The notes beneath the pieces were generated by a model. That model was given only the letters and a program-made list of their open reading frames with translations. It was not told the origin of the DNA and did not search any database. From Paramacrobiotus metropolitanus (taxonomy: Eukaryota; Tardigrada; Eutardigrada; Parachela; Macrobiotidae): DNA of 64,000 bases. This document shows positions 13,657-25,690 of this stretch, piece by piece. The number at the start of each line of letters is the position of its first letter. Positions within the stretch are counted from its first letter, which is position 1. Where the stretch lies: NCBI RefSeq assembly GCF_019649055.1, contig NW_026570358.1, positions 1-64,000 on the forward strand, given 5' to 3'. The translations under genes were made by a program, and so were the position numbers.

Positions 13657-14594
13657 TACACCCTGTCCACGCCAAGTTGGCGGCATGGCATTTTATTTTT
13701 CTGCTGAATCGTGTTGCGTGTTAATATCCCCTATTTTAAAAGTTTACAGTGCAGTTTTTTCTTGCGCATTTTCTGAGTGTAAATTCACTCGACTTTTTGT
13801 TGCGGTGTCGCGACCAGCACCTTCCGAAGCGAAGGCATCGATTGCACGATGCATGGCAGCGTTTAAAACGAATATAATTCACCCAGAAATTCAGGAACAA
13901 CTTTAGGCGCTTGAGATTAGGGATACTTTGAGAACAATTGAGAGGCTGTTTCGTGAGAAAAAACTGAAATTCGTTTGCTGGACCAAACCCGCAAAACGCC
14001 ACGGGGAGCAAAATCGTTTTTACTTCAAAACAAAGCTCTGCCCGAAAACAATTTAAGTGGCCATTGGGATTTCTCAGTCTCCAAGGTCGCGCTCTTAATT
14101 TGCGAACGGTGATGCAAAAGTTGACGCCCATTTCCTCCTTGACTGTATTTTGCAAAGCATGGTCAAAAGGACTTCCACGGCTGCACGGTGACCTCATGAA
14201 GGAGACCGCTCTACATTTTGACCACGCCCACCGCTAAACCGCTGACCCAGGAGGGACTTTAAGTCAAGTCTCTCAACTGCACTCTGAAGGACCACTGGGT
14301 GGGTAACTTACCCAAATTGAAGCCGGTGGACTAAAGCATTCCTGGGAATTTAAAAATAAATTTTTGAATAATGGGAAGGCAGCCACGGTAGCTAAACTGC
14401 ATCGCATTGTCAACGGAGGCTGCTCTAGTTTTGATCTTCTTGTGATTCGTCACACGCTCCAATCTTAGATACCCTGTGTTTAAAGATGTGGGATACATTG
14501 GGTGATACCGTAGAAGTTGAAAAAATTTTAAGTTTTGACCGTGGGTTAACAGAATTTTTAAAGGAAAGCTCCAACTTGGCGTGGACAGGGTGTA
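13657..14594. mobile_element. 938-bp DNA transposon with 24-bp terminal inverted repeats
   Basis: The ends are perfect inverted repeats, 13657-13680 and 14571-14594 (outer sequence TACACCCTGTCCACGCCAAG). The bases at both borders read TATA, consistent with a TA-type target duplication. The duplicated DNA upstream of Ig gene A (about 8,010-8,050) reads straight across this point without the element, acting as an empty site. Frames inside are short or broken: a 153-codon minus-strand frame (13736-14197) and a 73-codon plus frame, neither recognisable as a transposase. Best read as a non-autonomous or decayed cut-and-paste element, superfamily undetermined. Confidence 0.85.
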
Positions 14595-16232
14595 TATGTA
14601 CCTAGAGGTACCGATATCTGCACGTATTCGTATACAGTAGAATGCTGCGCATCTGAACTTGATGTTACCACTAAATTAATTTAAGTTGATAATATTTTAA
14701 ATTATATAATAGTTGTTTATGTTATTGATGTGATGGGCGTGTGATTAATAACTTTTAAATTGTCGTGCAAACCTTTGGCGTGTTTTTTTTTTAATTTTGG
14801 ATTTTGGACTTAATCCTTCCATTTTTGCTGTGATGATAATAATATTGTTAAGCAGTTTGTATTTTGTACATTCTATAACAAAGCGCTCGACGTAAAAAAT
14901 TATTATGTTGTATCAAACGAACTGATATTTAAAGGCATCAGCAGTTCTAATTTTGCTACTGTCAGATATAGTGTTTTTATGGTGCAGTAAAATAAAAAAA
15001 GTAAATCAACATCCTACGCTGTTCGAAATTCCTGCGTCAGTTTACAGTTAAACTAAGCAATAACTATATATGTACCAAAAACGTTGACCATGAATAAATA
15101 CTGTATCATGAGATACGAGTTACCTTATAGCTGTTTGAAGGTTGACGAGTCCACGTCTCATGTCTGCTACGTCTTTGGAAGTGCCTTAAGTAGCCAATTT
15201 TTGGTTTCCACCCAAAAATTTGTAGTAGTGCATACATTTTGTACATTCGGCTTTGTGCCGACTGTCGAAATGATCGCATGTCCACTGTCCAGCTGCTTTG
15301 TAGATCGAAAAGATCCTTATACTCCCAAATGTACTGCAGCCATGTGGCATAAATTTCGAAATCAGTAAACGAAACTCCATATTTTATTGATCAAATTATC
15401 AGAAAAAGAGACCGATATTAGTATTGTACTTCTCATATTGTCGTTTACAAATTATGTGTGTTTATCAACCGTTTCTGGAAAAACTTGTCGAATGCTTAGT
15501 CCGACGTAATAAGAGTTCAAGAAATATTAATTTGTGATTTTGTATCTACTCAGGCTGATATCATGGGTACGAGGTATCAGATAGCGTGCAGGGTCGTGGG
15601 TAAAGTACAGATAGTTGTGTTTCGCAACGGATGGCACCTCCGTTTACCACCATCGACCCCACCATGCCCGCACTGGTCCACCGCCATTGACGGCATCTTC
15701 ACATTGACCGCATTTACCGATGTTGTTGCCATTACGGTTAACGACGTTGATTACACTTTTTCCCGTAACTTCCTCGTTTACTGGCGACGTTCTGCGCGGA
15801 GGTAGGTGGCCATTTCCTGCAGTTTACAGGAGAGTAAAATCGTTGCGATGCGTGTGTCACTCACATAGCAAAATTTGCATCTTGAGTTTTGCAAAATTTG
15901 TTTTTCCGCACAATATTGGTAGAGATTAGTTCTGCCCGCTTGAGCACCGGCGCGTGGGCGACAATCACTATGGAGCGTTTCCGTCTCGAATTGTGGTGCT
16001 CGAGGGGGAAATCTTTTTATTCTTTTGCATTTTGGCTTTCATGCACTTTTAATGCACATTACATTGAGAAAGCATGTCTTAAAATTTACAAGCGTGGAAG
16101 TATTATGTTAATTAAGCGTTACTTTGATTTGTACTTGACCATCAATCGTTCGTGTGGGAATGCAATCAATCGGTATGTACTTAATTGGGTTTTTAGTGTA
16201 TATGCACAATGTATTCGTATTTAATATAAGCC
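14595..16232. other. Intergenic with a relic Ig-gene tail exon
   Basis: Apart from the relic at 15,186-15,380, no gene is supported. The first 100 bases continue the duplication shared with 8,030-8,130. A GC-richer patch at 15,600-15,800 has short frames in two phases, but none resembles a known protein. Confidence 0.5.
15186..15380 (-). pseudogene. Relic of Ig-receptor tail exon (third copy)
   Basis: The minus strand carries AAAGCAGCTGGACAGTGG followed by CATTTCGACAG and ACAAAGCCG, aligning with the tail exons of Ig gene A (near 2040-2100) and B (near 9050-9075). The peptide reads CDHFDSRHKAE. No upstream Ig exons were found between here and 16.2 kb, so this is a fragment left from a third tandem copy. 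Short match, hence moderate confidence. Confidence 0.45.
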
Positions 16233-16311
16233 TTTATTTATGTAAGTAAGTATTTGTGCTCCTTTGTTAGCTCTGTTGCTGCGTAATTGTTAAAAGCAGC
16301 TTTTGGTTGGT

Positions 16312-16317
16312 TTTATT
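16312..16317 (-). terminator. Poly(A) signal of secreted-protein gene
   Basis: The minus strand reads AATAAA about 130 bases after the stop codon of the 16445-16999 gene. A second AATAAA lies at 16233-16238. Confidence 0.45.
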
Positions 16318-16444
16318 AAAGACAATTTTTAAATGCGAGGCAAGTACAGGTATATTTTGCGCTTGTTCATCCAGTTATATGGTGCAGTCTATCAGTCTTC
16401 TTCCAGTCAAACAACTCCGCAAATTGCACCCTGATAAAATTTGC

Positions 16445-16999
16445 TTAAACCAAGTAATCCCAGTTAAGCAGAACGACGCTGTTGTCGGCAAAGACTTTGA
16501 CGCGCTTATCAGCACCATTCTTGGGGTCAAACCGAACACCGGCATGTTGGATCTTCAGATTCACTTCATCTTTCTTTCCAATAGCCGCCGTCAGCTTGTT
16601 GGATACATCGATGACCGCCACGATCTCCGCATAGCGATGCTGATAGGAGCGAGGGTGGAATCCGTTGATTTCGAAACCAAAGAAGACGGAGCTGTTCCTG
16701 GAGAAGCGCTGTTTGACCTTTTTAACGGCGTCCTCGATAGCGCGCGACATGGCTCCTTTGTCCGCTTGCATGTAATTGATGGGGAAGAAGCCGCTGTCGT
16801 AGTTGTCATCAGTGGTGCTATTTTCGTCGTTGGAGCATTTGATGCTGACCGGCTGGAAGTCGGGGTAGATATCAAATGCGCTAAAATTGCAGTAGTTATT
16901 CAATTTGGTCTCGGGAATCCCGGTCTCTTTAACGGCGCTGACAGTCCCGGCAAAAAGGCTGGCAACCACACAGGAAAAAACAACGACAATAGTGGACAT
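16445..16999 (-). CDS. Small secreted protein, family unknown
   Basis: Single-exon gene of 184 aa. I chose the second in-frame ATG (16999) because it gives a clean signal peptide, MSTIVVVFSCVVASLFAGTV, cut near SA/VK, and has ACC just before it; the upstream ATG at 17050 would bury this segment after 17 extra residues. The mature protein (about 160 aa) has N-glycosylation sites (NFS, NST, NSS) and two cysteines near its N-terminus. It alternates strand-like and helix-like stretches, including a basic helix (AIEDAVKKVKQRF). I do not recognise the family, and it lacks features I would need to call it a lipocalin or heat-soluble protein. A TATA box lies about 85 bases upstream and AATAAA follows the stop, so it looks like a complete, independently transcribed gene. 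Confidence 0.7.
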   Translation of the reverse strand: MSTIVVVFSCVVASLFAGTVSAVKETGIPETKLNNYCNFSAFDIYPDFQPVSIKCSNDENSTTDDNYDSGFFPINYMQADKGAMSRAIEDAVKKVKQRFSRNSSVFFGFEINGFHPRSYQHRYAEIVAVIDVSNKLTAAIGKKDEVNLKIQHAGVRFDPKNGADKRVKVFADNSVVLLNWDYLV

Positions 17000-17083
17000 G
17001 GTAAACAAGCAGTTATTACAGTAACGCAGTACAAACAGGACAGAATACAAAAACTCAGTAAAGAAAACTTACTAAGATTGCTG

Positions 17084-17091
17084 CTTTTATA
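17084..17091 (-). promoter_or_regulatory. TATA box of secreted-protein gene
   Basis: The minus strand reads TATAAAAG 85 bases upstream of the chosen ATG, a good core-promoter match leaving a short 5' untranslated region of about 50-60 bases. Confidence 0.6.
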
Positions 17092-20000
17092 CCAGTGGAA
17101 TGCTGAATGGAGCAAAGTTCATTCTTCTGTTCGAAGAAGACACACGGCTGAGTTTGCTGTTTGACATGTCTGATTGGCACTTGATAGTGCCCCTGGGCTC
17201 TAATAAAGGCAGATGTACTTGTCCGTGTCACCGGTTTATCAGGCGATTTCCGCGATTGAGACACTTGAAACGTCAGCAAAAAAAGTGGAGACGTACAAAA
17301 CGATACAACGACTCCAGTGAAGTGAACTTGTCAATGAATCACTTGCAACCGATTTGGTTACCTCGTTTCTTAATGTACATACTTCAGACTTCAGAGAACT
17401 TGTTTTGAACGGATTCCCAGAACAATATGACGAAGAATCAACTGTGCTACGGCATGTTAGCGTGGGTTACATAGTGAGTTACACTTCCCTTTAGCGCTGC
17501 GCTGCTCATTAGTATTTTGCCGGTACCTTCGCATTATTTTAATTACCGGTAAACTCTTCAGCAACAGTAGCTGGAGATTGAGAATCATAGGTTGATTGAC
17601 AGCAGGAGACTATAGATTCTTGCAGTGAACATGGCGACATGAAAATAGTAAATAGCTGCACAAACCCAGTGATCCAACTGACCAAAATAAATCCATACTA
17701 TATCATAAAATCAAAAGGCTTCAACGAAGTAAAAACTTGATGCAAATACTTTCTGGCTTACTTAAGGGAGAATCAATGACAATTTACTCGAGGGTGTTCT
17801 ATGATTTGGCGCTATATGCAACAGCGGAATGTAGGTAAGTACGCAAATTATGAAAGTGTCATCGTACATTTTATTTGTAACGACAACGTATACTTTACTT
17901 GTCACGCAGCTGTTCCCGCTGAACGTATTTGTTCAGATCTCCTATCACACTATGAAACGGTGACGAAAAGTTCTCTACATTACGTATACGAATGCAAGCA
18001 TTTATGCATAAATATAATAATCTTTATGCATACTTTTGGAGATATGCAAATTCAGTACTTGGTTCGCTTTCCCTGCGATGCACACGCAGACAGACAGTAA
18101 AATAATAAAAAATGGCGGATAAACAAAAGTTGTGACTATCGACGCCGGCTGGTTGTAATCCGGATGTCCGGACATTGAAATGTTGTACATGATCGTATTA
18201 TATGTCTGACAATTATATAATTAGGCAAGAGCCAACGATATTAATTATAGCCAAAATCTCGATGTAACGAGTCTGCCGAATGCGACGCAGCAACATACAG
18301 AAACCGAGACAAGCGGATGGCAATGAAGAGTTCCGGAAGAGGATTCATAAAAAGTAATGTATTAACATCCACAGTAAGGTATGCTGTGAAACAGTTTGAA
18401 ATATATAATTTCGGCAGGGTGGAAAATTTGTATATTACAATGCCCGGTGTGGAAATACTAAGGACAAGCTGTGTCATCATGCACACCATATATAATGGTC
18501 TTTGACGAATTCAGCGTTTCTATTGCTTAGATTGCTAGCTGAGAGATTTTTGTAAATAATTAGTTAAGTCGTAATGCGAAAGCTGTTGGCCTCTCAAGCT
18601 GCTTTGACACAGTCGGAAAATGCATTGTTGCTCACGAAAAAATCTATCAGACTAAATGGCTCCAACAGCATTAAAGTTTCGTTAATTTTAAACGCAAAAT
18701 AGTTGTACTGTATTATGGATTTGGGGTTACTGACGCCAGTTAACTTTATTTAGTTTAGTGAAGCAGTTTATATGCTGATGTAGTTTGCGGTTAATGAATG
18801 CCACTTTTGGCCAGTTTATCGCTTTAAGAAATCGACATGTCGAAGGTCTTTGTGAAGCCAAAACAATAAGTACGCCTCAGTACCTTAGTACCGTTGAAAA
18901 GTGATCAGTAGTAATTTTTACCTGACAGCGATCGTACAGATAACTTTAAGAAGCACGTTAAGCGATACGAGTACAAATATATCATGTATGTAAAGTGTAT
19001 CGGTTAACGGACTAACTAAGAGCTCCAAACTTGTTGCCGGTTAATGCACCTAACCGATGAAAGACCAAAAAATGTTGCTTCATACCGGCGACCAGAAAAC
19101 ATATATTTAGTTATTACAAAAAAATTGAGAAAATGGGCATCAGGCCAGAATAATGTGAACGAATTCGTTTGTCTGGTTTTTAAGATCCCGTATTTTTTGC
19201 GATAGTCCCTGCCGACCACAGGTTGCTCAGACTGGACTTCCGACACTAGAGCTAAGGATCTCCTTCTCCGCTGCATGTTGGTCAGGATCATCGGAGCCTC
19301 AGTATTAGCAATACAAGTCAACGAGTGCACAAACTGCAGATTAATTTCTCGCATTAAACAGTATCACTCACTGCAGGCCTCCGAGGGCACACGTAAATGT
19401 TTGTCCATGAATGGTTTATGTATTTGTCTGACCATGAGTGCGCAAGCAGCAAGTTCGGACTGGCATCGGTGAAATTGTATAATTATACGGATCGGATAAG
19501 TCCAGAAATCATGCAGAAGCGTCTTGAAAAATATTTAAATTTAAAGCGGCAACAGTTATTCTGCAAACTCAGAGAGCAAATTCTGATGCGACAAGAGTGA
19601 ATGAGTGGCGTTAGTTAAGAGTGGAGCCGGCACGCAAACGGATACTTAAAAATTTTAGCGAAGTGACACAGCTAGCGCTGATTTTGAGGCTCACGGTCAG
19701 TGATGTGCATGGAGATTTCACAGCGCATGCAGACATGACCAGCTGACGGCGCACCTTAACCTTATGCAAGCTTCTGTAATTTACTTGCTTGCCAAGGGCA
19801 AACCATTAGCAAAACAATAAATTGTGTTATAAATCAAACATGCCTGCTCAAAGTTATCGAAAATTTATTTTATGCAGCGGCTAACCAGTTATGGCATGCC
19901 TTGTCCATAAGTACATATTGATAGCTTGATACATACAACCAAGTGAATATTCTCAACGCGCCAGTCACCTTCCAGCGACGGCGCTGACACTACGGAAGAA

Positions 20001-20119
20001 ATTAACCTAAACTACTCGCTGGAAAACTTATTGCCTAATTTCTGGCATCCTGGTTGGCGTTGTCTGGCTGTTGTTCGGGCGACCAGACCGTTATTTACTG
20101 GCTGCTGTAATATTCCATT
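17092..20119. other. Intergenic; nothing supported before neprilysin 1
   Basis: About 3 kb with no recognisable exon, RNA gene or transposon. Around 19,640-19,840 the DNA resembles 54,010-54,230 upstream of neprilysin copy 4 (shared CAGCGCATGCAGA and GGCGCACCTTAACC), so this stretch probably holds conserved neprilysin promoter sequence. Confidence 0.5.
19958..19990 (+). promoter_or_regulatory. Conserved upstream block of neprilysin 1
   Basis: The block containing CACCTTCCAGCGACGGCG ends 129 bases before the ATG. Nearly the same block lies before copies 2 (25507-25539) and 3 (30673-30705) at similar distance. Sequence this well kept outside exons suggests a core promoter or 5' leader. No experimental support. 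Confidence 0.4.
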
Positions 20120-23100
20120 ATGGCTCGATTGCGTATCATTTTTGCTTCAACTATAGTTTTCTCTTGTCTGCTGTTTGCAGCGTCCGGTCAAGGTGAGCGA
20201 AATCATTTATGCATAAACAAAAATACTTAAAATACTTACAATAAAAAATACTTACATATATCCATATTTATTTAGTAGTTGGTTAATTTTTCTTGGTTTC
20301 TTTGTTTAAACAGATGCTGAAAATCAAACTGTACATGCAAACGGAAATCGCAGCGAATCGGTGTGCGATACACAAGCATGCAAAAGCGCTGGTAAACCAC
20401 TGTAAATTATTGCGTAAGCACCAAACGGTAAACTTTTGCGGTTACCTTTTGCTCTTTGTTCGATTGGATTATAGCGAAGAAGATCTTGGAGCGAATAAAC
20501 ACCACAGCCGATCCATGTGACGATTTTTATCAGTATGCCTGTGGAAAATGGATATCAGATCATGAAATTTTTGATAATGAAACGCTTATCAATGATTTCT
20601 ATTACTTAATGAAAAAGCTAGCACGAATCGGCCAAGGTATTTGATATTTCCTTTCTGCTTGTAGTGGTTCTTGTATCGAGGTTTGCGTAATATTACTGAA
20701 TTCGCAGATTTACTGGATAACACCACAAAAGAACCGTTTCCGTCCGAAGTTACAATGAAACATTTGTACCGGCAGTGCAAAGACGATGGTATTTACGGCA
20801 GTTACACAACGCAAACACCCCAACCCAGAATTATGATATAATTTAATCGAACTTTTGCGTTATAACCTGGATATTACATATCAGAACGGAAGTAGTTACG
20901 AACACAAAACTTTTATACCATATGGATTATCAATTATTCGTTAATTTCATAATATGGATTTAGCGAATAATTAATAATCCATATATTATGTGATAATCCA
21001 TATAGATAATATCGTTATCTAATCGGCTGCCCAGTACTTACCGTTGGTGCATTTTGTGATAGATTTCTAATTGTAAATCTTGATGTATTTTAATATAATA
21101 ATTTAGAAACACTTTTTGACTTGGGGTATAGTTATACAATACGTACGAATAATTTACCAACACGAAGTCGGTGTTGCTAGACGAAATTGAGCGGCAAAGT
21201 GGTAAGCCGCTACTGGAATTCTTGAATAAACAGATGGGCGGATGGCCCATCCTTACTCCCAACTGGAATGCCTCCAATTTCGACATCTTCGACTCGCTAG
21301 TCAAGTTCTACTTCGCCGGCAGTCCACACTTTTTCGAGATCACTGTCGACCAGGACGTCGTTAATCCGTTGACCAATGTGATCTTTATTAAAGAACCAAC
21401 GACCTTCGCCAGCGTAGACATATTGAGTAACCAGATCACAGGAAAACTGTACGTTGAAAGTTATTTACAACAATTATTCAACGTAACAACTTTACTGCTG
21501 CGAGAGAACAATCAGACTCATGTGGATGTCAACCAGTTGTCACCAAATCTCACGGATGTTGTCGCGACTGAAAAGTATCTCGCCATGGTGAGTTTTACGC
21601 AAAGGCAACTGATATGCAAAATAAATACCTGAATATCGAAATATCATCCAATGCTAATTGCTAAATATTGTAGGCTGGACTGTCCGCCATAGAGGCTCAG
21701 AACGACTCCATAAACCTGAACAAGATGACATTAGATGAATTTTCCAAACGAAATCAGTTCAACTCATCTATACTGAAGAACATAACGGAATATCTGAAGG
21801 CTTATTTCAAGGAAGCCAACATTACGGGCATCATCAACAATGATACTGTCGTGGTTGTGCCAAATTTATCATTTTGGTCCAAGCTAGACGCCAAATTCGC
21901 GGAGTTTGAGCAGCTGGGTGCGGAAGGAATGAAGCGCGCCGCTAACTATCTCGGCTGGAGAGGAATTCAACATGCGTTAAGATTTTTGTCCCGAGGTTAC
22001 AGGCAAACCCGAGCAGAGTACGAGCAAAAGAGGACCGGTATGAAGGCCAAAAAGGAAACGCCACCTGGCGAGCGTTGTCTTTATGTCGTTGCGGAATCAA
22101 TGCCTTTGACGATGGGAGCTCTCTTTGTGCGAGATATCATTCCTAAAGACCTTAAAGAAAAAGTACTATAAACCTCCATTAATTTCTTGCAATGTACAAT
22201 AAGTTTTAATTTGACATTAGGCCACGCTTATGGTCAGCGACATTCAAACGGGTTTTAAAGAGCTACTGGACGCTGCCAGCTGGATGGACAACAACACACA
22301 CGAAGCGGCACAAAAGAAATTGTCAGCGATGATTAACGAAGCCGCCTATCCGGACATTATGGTCAACAATATTTCCTTGATTGATTCGGAATACGCAAAT
22401 GTAAAGTATTGTACATGCTCGATCAACAGCTGAGGGCGTAACGTAAGCGATGGTGAGAGCTACCTTGGCGGTAAGAACGACAGCCATTGGCCAGTGCATC
22501 CACTGCAGTTACTTAATGCAAATTGCAATGACTGATAGCTGATAGTATCGACTTTTGCCCAGCCACCGTCCACTAGTTGAATACATGTGTGTCACATTAC
22601 AACACGTAACAACTGCTCCGTTACAAGGACAATAAACTTTCATTCATTCATTCCTTCATTAATTACATTATCACAATATGCATCACACATTTGTATCAGT
22701 ACTACATGCTCGGGTTTGTTTGTAATTTTGTCGTTCCTCTCCCTTCCTCAGATGCATGATGAATGTAACGCGTAAACGACGTGATGCGGCGCGCGACATT
22801 GTACGCGCCGTTTGGGAGCTTGTGTAAACCGTAAATTTGTGTTTCCCACTCTAGACATATGCGTCCTCAATTGTTGATCAGGCTGGTATATAAGTATCCC
22901 CTCCTGAGAAAACCTTCAGAATAAGATGAGATAACGGTTATTCTAATTTTATGTAGATCGCCATTCAAAGCAGTTATGCAGCATCCATGATGGAGATAGC
23001 CAAAAATCAGATTGTTCGCAGCCTGAAGCGTATATTGAAAGCAAATGTACGCTATGACCCGGTCAAGGACACCGGCGATATCACCGAAGTGAACGCGTTT

Positions 23101-24100
23101 TATAATCCGAATATGAATGGTTTAAGTACGTAGCGTGCAGGTATTTAGGGAGCTTATCGAACTGCCATACCAAAGCACCTGTCCAGAGTTAATAGTTCAT
23201 GATATTTTATTGCCTAAGCGGCTAAGCCTAACTGCAGATGCAAACAGTCTGTATGTAGTCTCTGTAACTGTGTCTTTAAACGCATTTTGGTTGTAGTTAT
23301 AAATGCAGCCGTTTTGCAACCGCCTTTCTATGATCCAGAAAGCCCGGAGTATTACAATTATGGCGGCATAGGTGTGGTAATTGGCCATGAAACAACGCAC
23401 GGATTTGACAGCACCGGAGCGAACTACGACGATCAAGGGGCGCGGCGGTCATGGTGGACGGACAGTACGAAAGAAGCGTACGACATCCGCACAAAGGGCA
23501 TGACAGCGCAGTACGATAATTATACCACGGCGGTTGGACGGATGAATGGGCAACTGACACTAGGAGAAAACATTGCTGACAACGGCGGTACGAGGGCAGC
23601 GTACAAGGTCAGCCGCCCCTCAATTTGAATGTCTTATATCAGAATAGAGATTAAAGCTTGTATGTTGCACTGAATGGCAGGGTTACCTTCGACACCTAAG
23701 CAGGCTAACGAAGCCTGAAGCCGTTGCCGCTGATTTGGCTCGCTACACTCCACAGCAGTTGTTCTTCCTCTCGTTTGGACAGGTATTTCGAGTTTCAAAT
23801 TCCGGACATGTCACATGAGTATCTTATTCAGCCTAATGTTGTATCGTCTTAATTTTTTGGGACTTTTTAAAGTATAAATTAATGTACTTGATAGTTGACA
23901 CTTGTAATCTAGTTATGTCATAGGTTTGGTGCGAAAAGGCCAGACCAGAGTCATCTCGCATCAAGCTCCTCAGAGATGTGCACTCACCGGCAGAATGGAG
24001 AGTCAACGGAGTCGTCTCCAACATGGAGGAGTTTTCGGAAGCATTCAACTGCTCAGTCGGTGCTAGAATGAATCCTCGCAATAAGCAGACCGTTTGGTAA
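20120..24100 (+). CDS. Neprilysin-like M13 zinc endopeptidase, copy 1
   Basis: Eleven exons: 20120-20192, 20314-20391, 20475-20636, 20708-20788, 21181-21587, 21674-22162, 22221-22400, 22957-23125, 23297-23607, 23681-23782, 23924-24100. Together 2229 nt, 742 aa, all joined by GT-AG sites without a break; neprilysins are usually about 750 aa. The N-terminus (MARLRIIFASTIVFSCLLFA) looks like a cleavable signal peptide, so the enzyme is probably secreted. Zinc site: HETTH (two histidines and the catalytic glutamate) and GENIADNGG (third zinc ligand E and D). The substrate-site HSPAEWR supplies the late catalytic His and Arg, and the protein ends in VW as the family does. NAFY and the DPCDDFYQYACG motif are also present. 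Role inferred from family: cleavage of extracellular peptides. The intron before exon 5 contains an AT-rich hairpin near 20,920-21,005. Copies 2-4 share the exon plan. Confidence 0.92.
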
Positions 24101-25690
24101 TACCCGATCTGAAATTAGTGGATAAAACCGTTCACGGTAGCAACATCGAATTTTAAACTGACTTATCAAACGGCTTGAGCATAGATGTTGTGACGCGCAA
24201 CACAGCAAGTGTGCAGCAAAATGTTACGTTGAACTTTGTTTCCGATGTAGTCTTTAGTTAGAGCTTCCCCCTTAATGTTGATGCTTGCGATTGTATTGAT
24301 TCAGCTGCTGTGCTTGCAAATTGGAGTTCAAATAATAAATCTCTCAGTAAAATATCATTGGAAGAGCAATGGATGGAATTACGGTTTGTCCGCGTTCACC
24401 TTTGGTGACACAATCATTATGATTGGCAAATCGCCCCTCTTAGATTAATAAACATGTAGAAAGCATTGCAGTTGCGCATGCAGAGTAACGAAGCAGAAAA
24501 GTAGCGGCAGAATGGGAATATCCACTGTTGATTTCGGGTCCACAAGAAATGGACAAGGACAATCAGAGACCGCTAGACCACTCAGAACAACAGCTTTAAG
24601 ATCTTTGACTCTTTAATTACCAGTGACTGTCTGGTTGCACTACGAGTATACGGCGGCCGGGAAATCCCTAGAACCATCCACGGCATTATCATAGTTTCCG
24701 GAAACCTCCGACTCTGACAGTACAGGTGCAACAACTCCGGTCTACTACAGAATTTTTAGATAGAATTAGCAAAGCTAATTCCGGTTAACGCAGCGGAGGT
24801 GATGGCAATGCCGGACGACTTGACTGGCCAGTGTCTAGCCGAGAAGAGCCATTAGGGTGCATACGTTGGGATGTACATCCCGATACTGTAGAAGCAATGC
24901 ATCGTTGATGGTGGATGTGGCATAGCAATTGTGCATCTGCGTTTTAGTAAATGTCAGTTGCGGTTGTGTTAAAGCAAAATTGCTTTACATGTAAGAAGTC
25001 GTTCTTCCCACTGACCCCCCTCTTTTGCGAGGAGATGAGGGTTGTCTTTGAAAGGACGACAGGGCCGGTAACCCTTGTCCCGGTGATAGTGCCTACACCC
25101 AATGCCCGAATGAAGTTAAATCGTTACGCGTTTGTACCTGTTGCCGCCGTATACGTAGTCCGCGTTAATTTACAGATAACATTTGACTAGAGGTCTGCAG
25201 TGGTGGTCTGAACATTTTACTTAACCGGAAAAGCCGTTTTAACGCTATTGCAGCATTTGGTTGAATTTTGATTCGATACCTGTAAATGCCTGGCGTTAAT
25301 GGAAAGAGGAGCTGGTAAACCAAACGGATAATTAATTTTACTGAAATTGCACCGCTGGCGCAAGTTATTCTGATGATCGATATTATTTTTGTTGTACTGC
25401 TCACATGCTCATATGCAGACAAAACGCGCTGTATATTTTGCAGAGTCTAACCAGTTATGACTTGTCCATGTTGCCAGCTTAATGCTGTCAAGTAATGATG
25501 TTCAATGCGCCAATCACCTTCCAGCGACGGCGCTGACACAAACGGAAAACGAAAACGTAGACTACCTACGGTGCTACACTATGAAAAACGTATTGCATGT
25601 AAATAATTTCTAGCATCGTGGTGATGTCGATGCTGTCTACCTAATGTTCCCGCTACCAGACCGGTATCTACTGCGTTGTGATATCCCATC
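24101..25690. other. Intergenic between neprilysins 1 and 2
   Basis: No gene supported. An AATAAA at about 24,330 may be the poly(A) signal of copy 1. The last 200 bases contain the upstream block shared by copies 1-3. Confidence 0.5.

Noticed and set aside
13736-14197. 153-codon minus frame in the 938-bp transposon as a transposase
   Set aside because: No acidic-triad or DNA-binding motif recognisable, and too short for a complete enzyme.
15563-16224. Overlapping short plus-strand frames
   Set aside because: No shared splice pattern or recognisable domain; cannot be supported as a gene.
16307-17164. 285-codon plus-strand frame
   Set aside because: It is antisense to the secreted-protein gene, starts at TTG, and has no family resemblance. 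The minus-strand gene has a signal peptide, TATA box and poly(A) signal.
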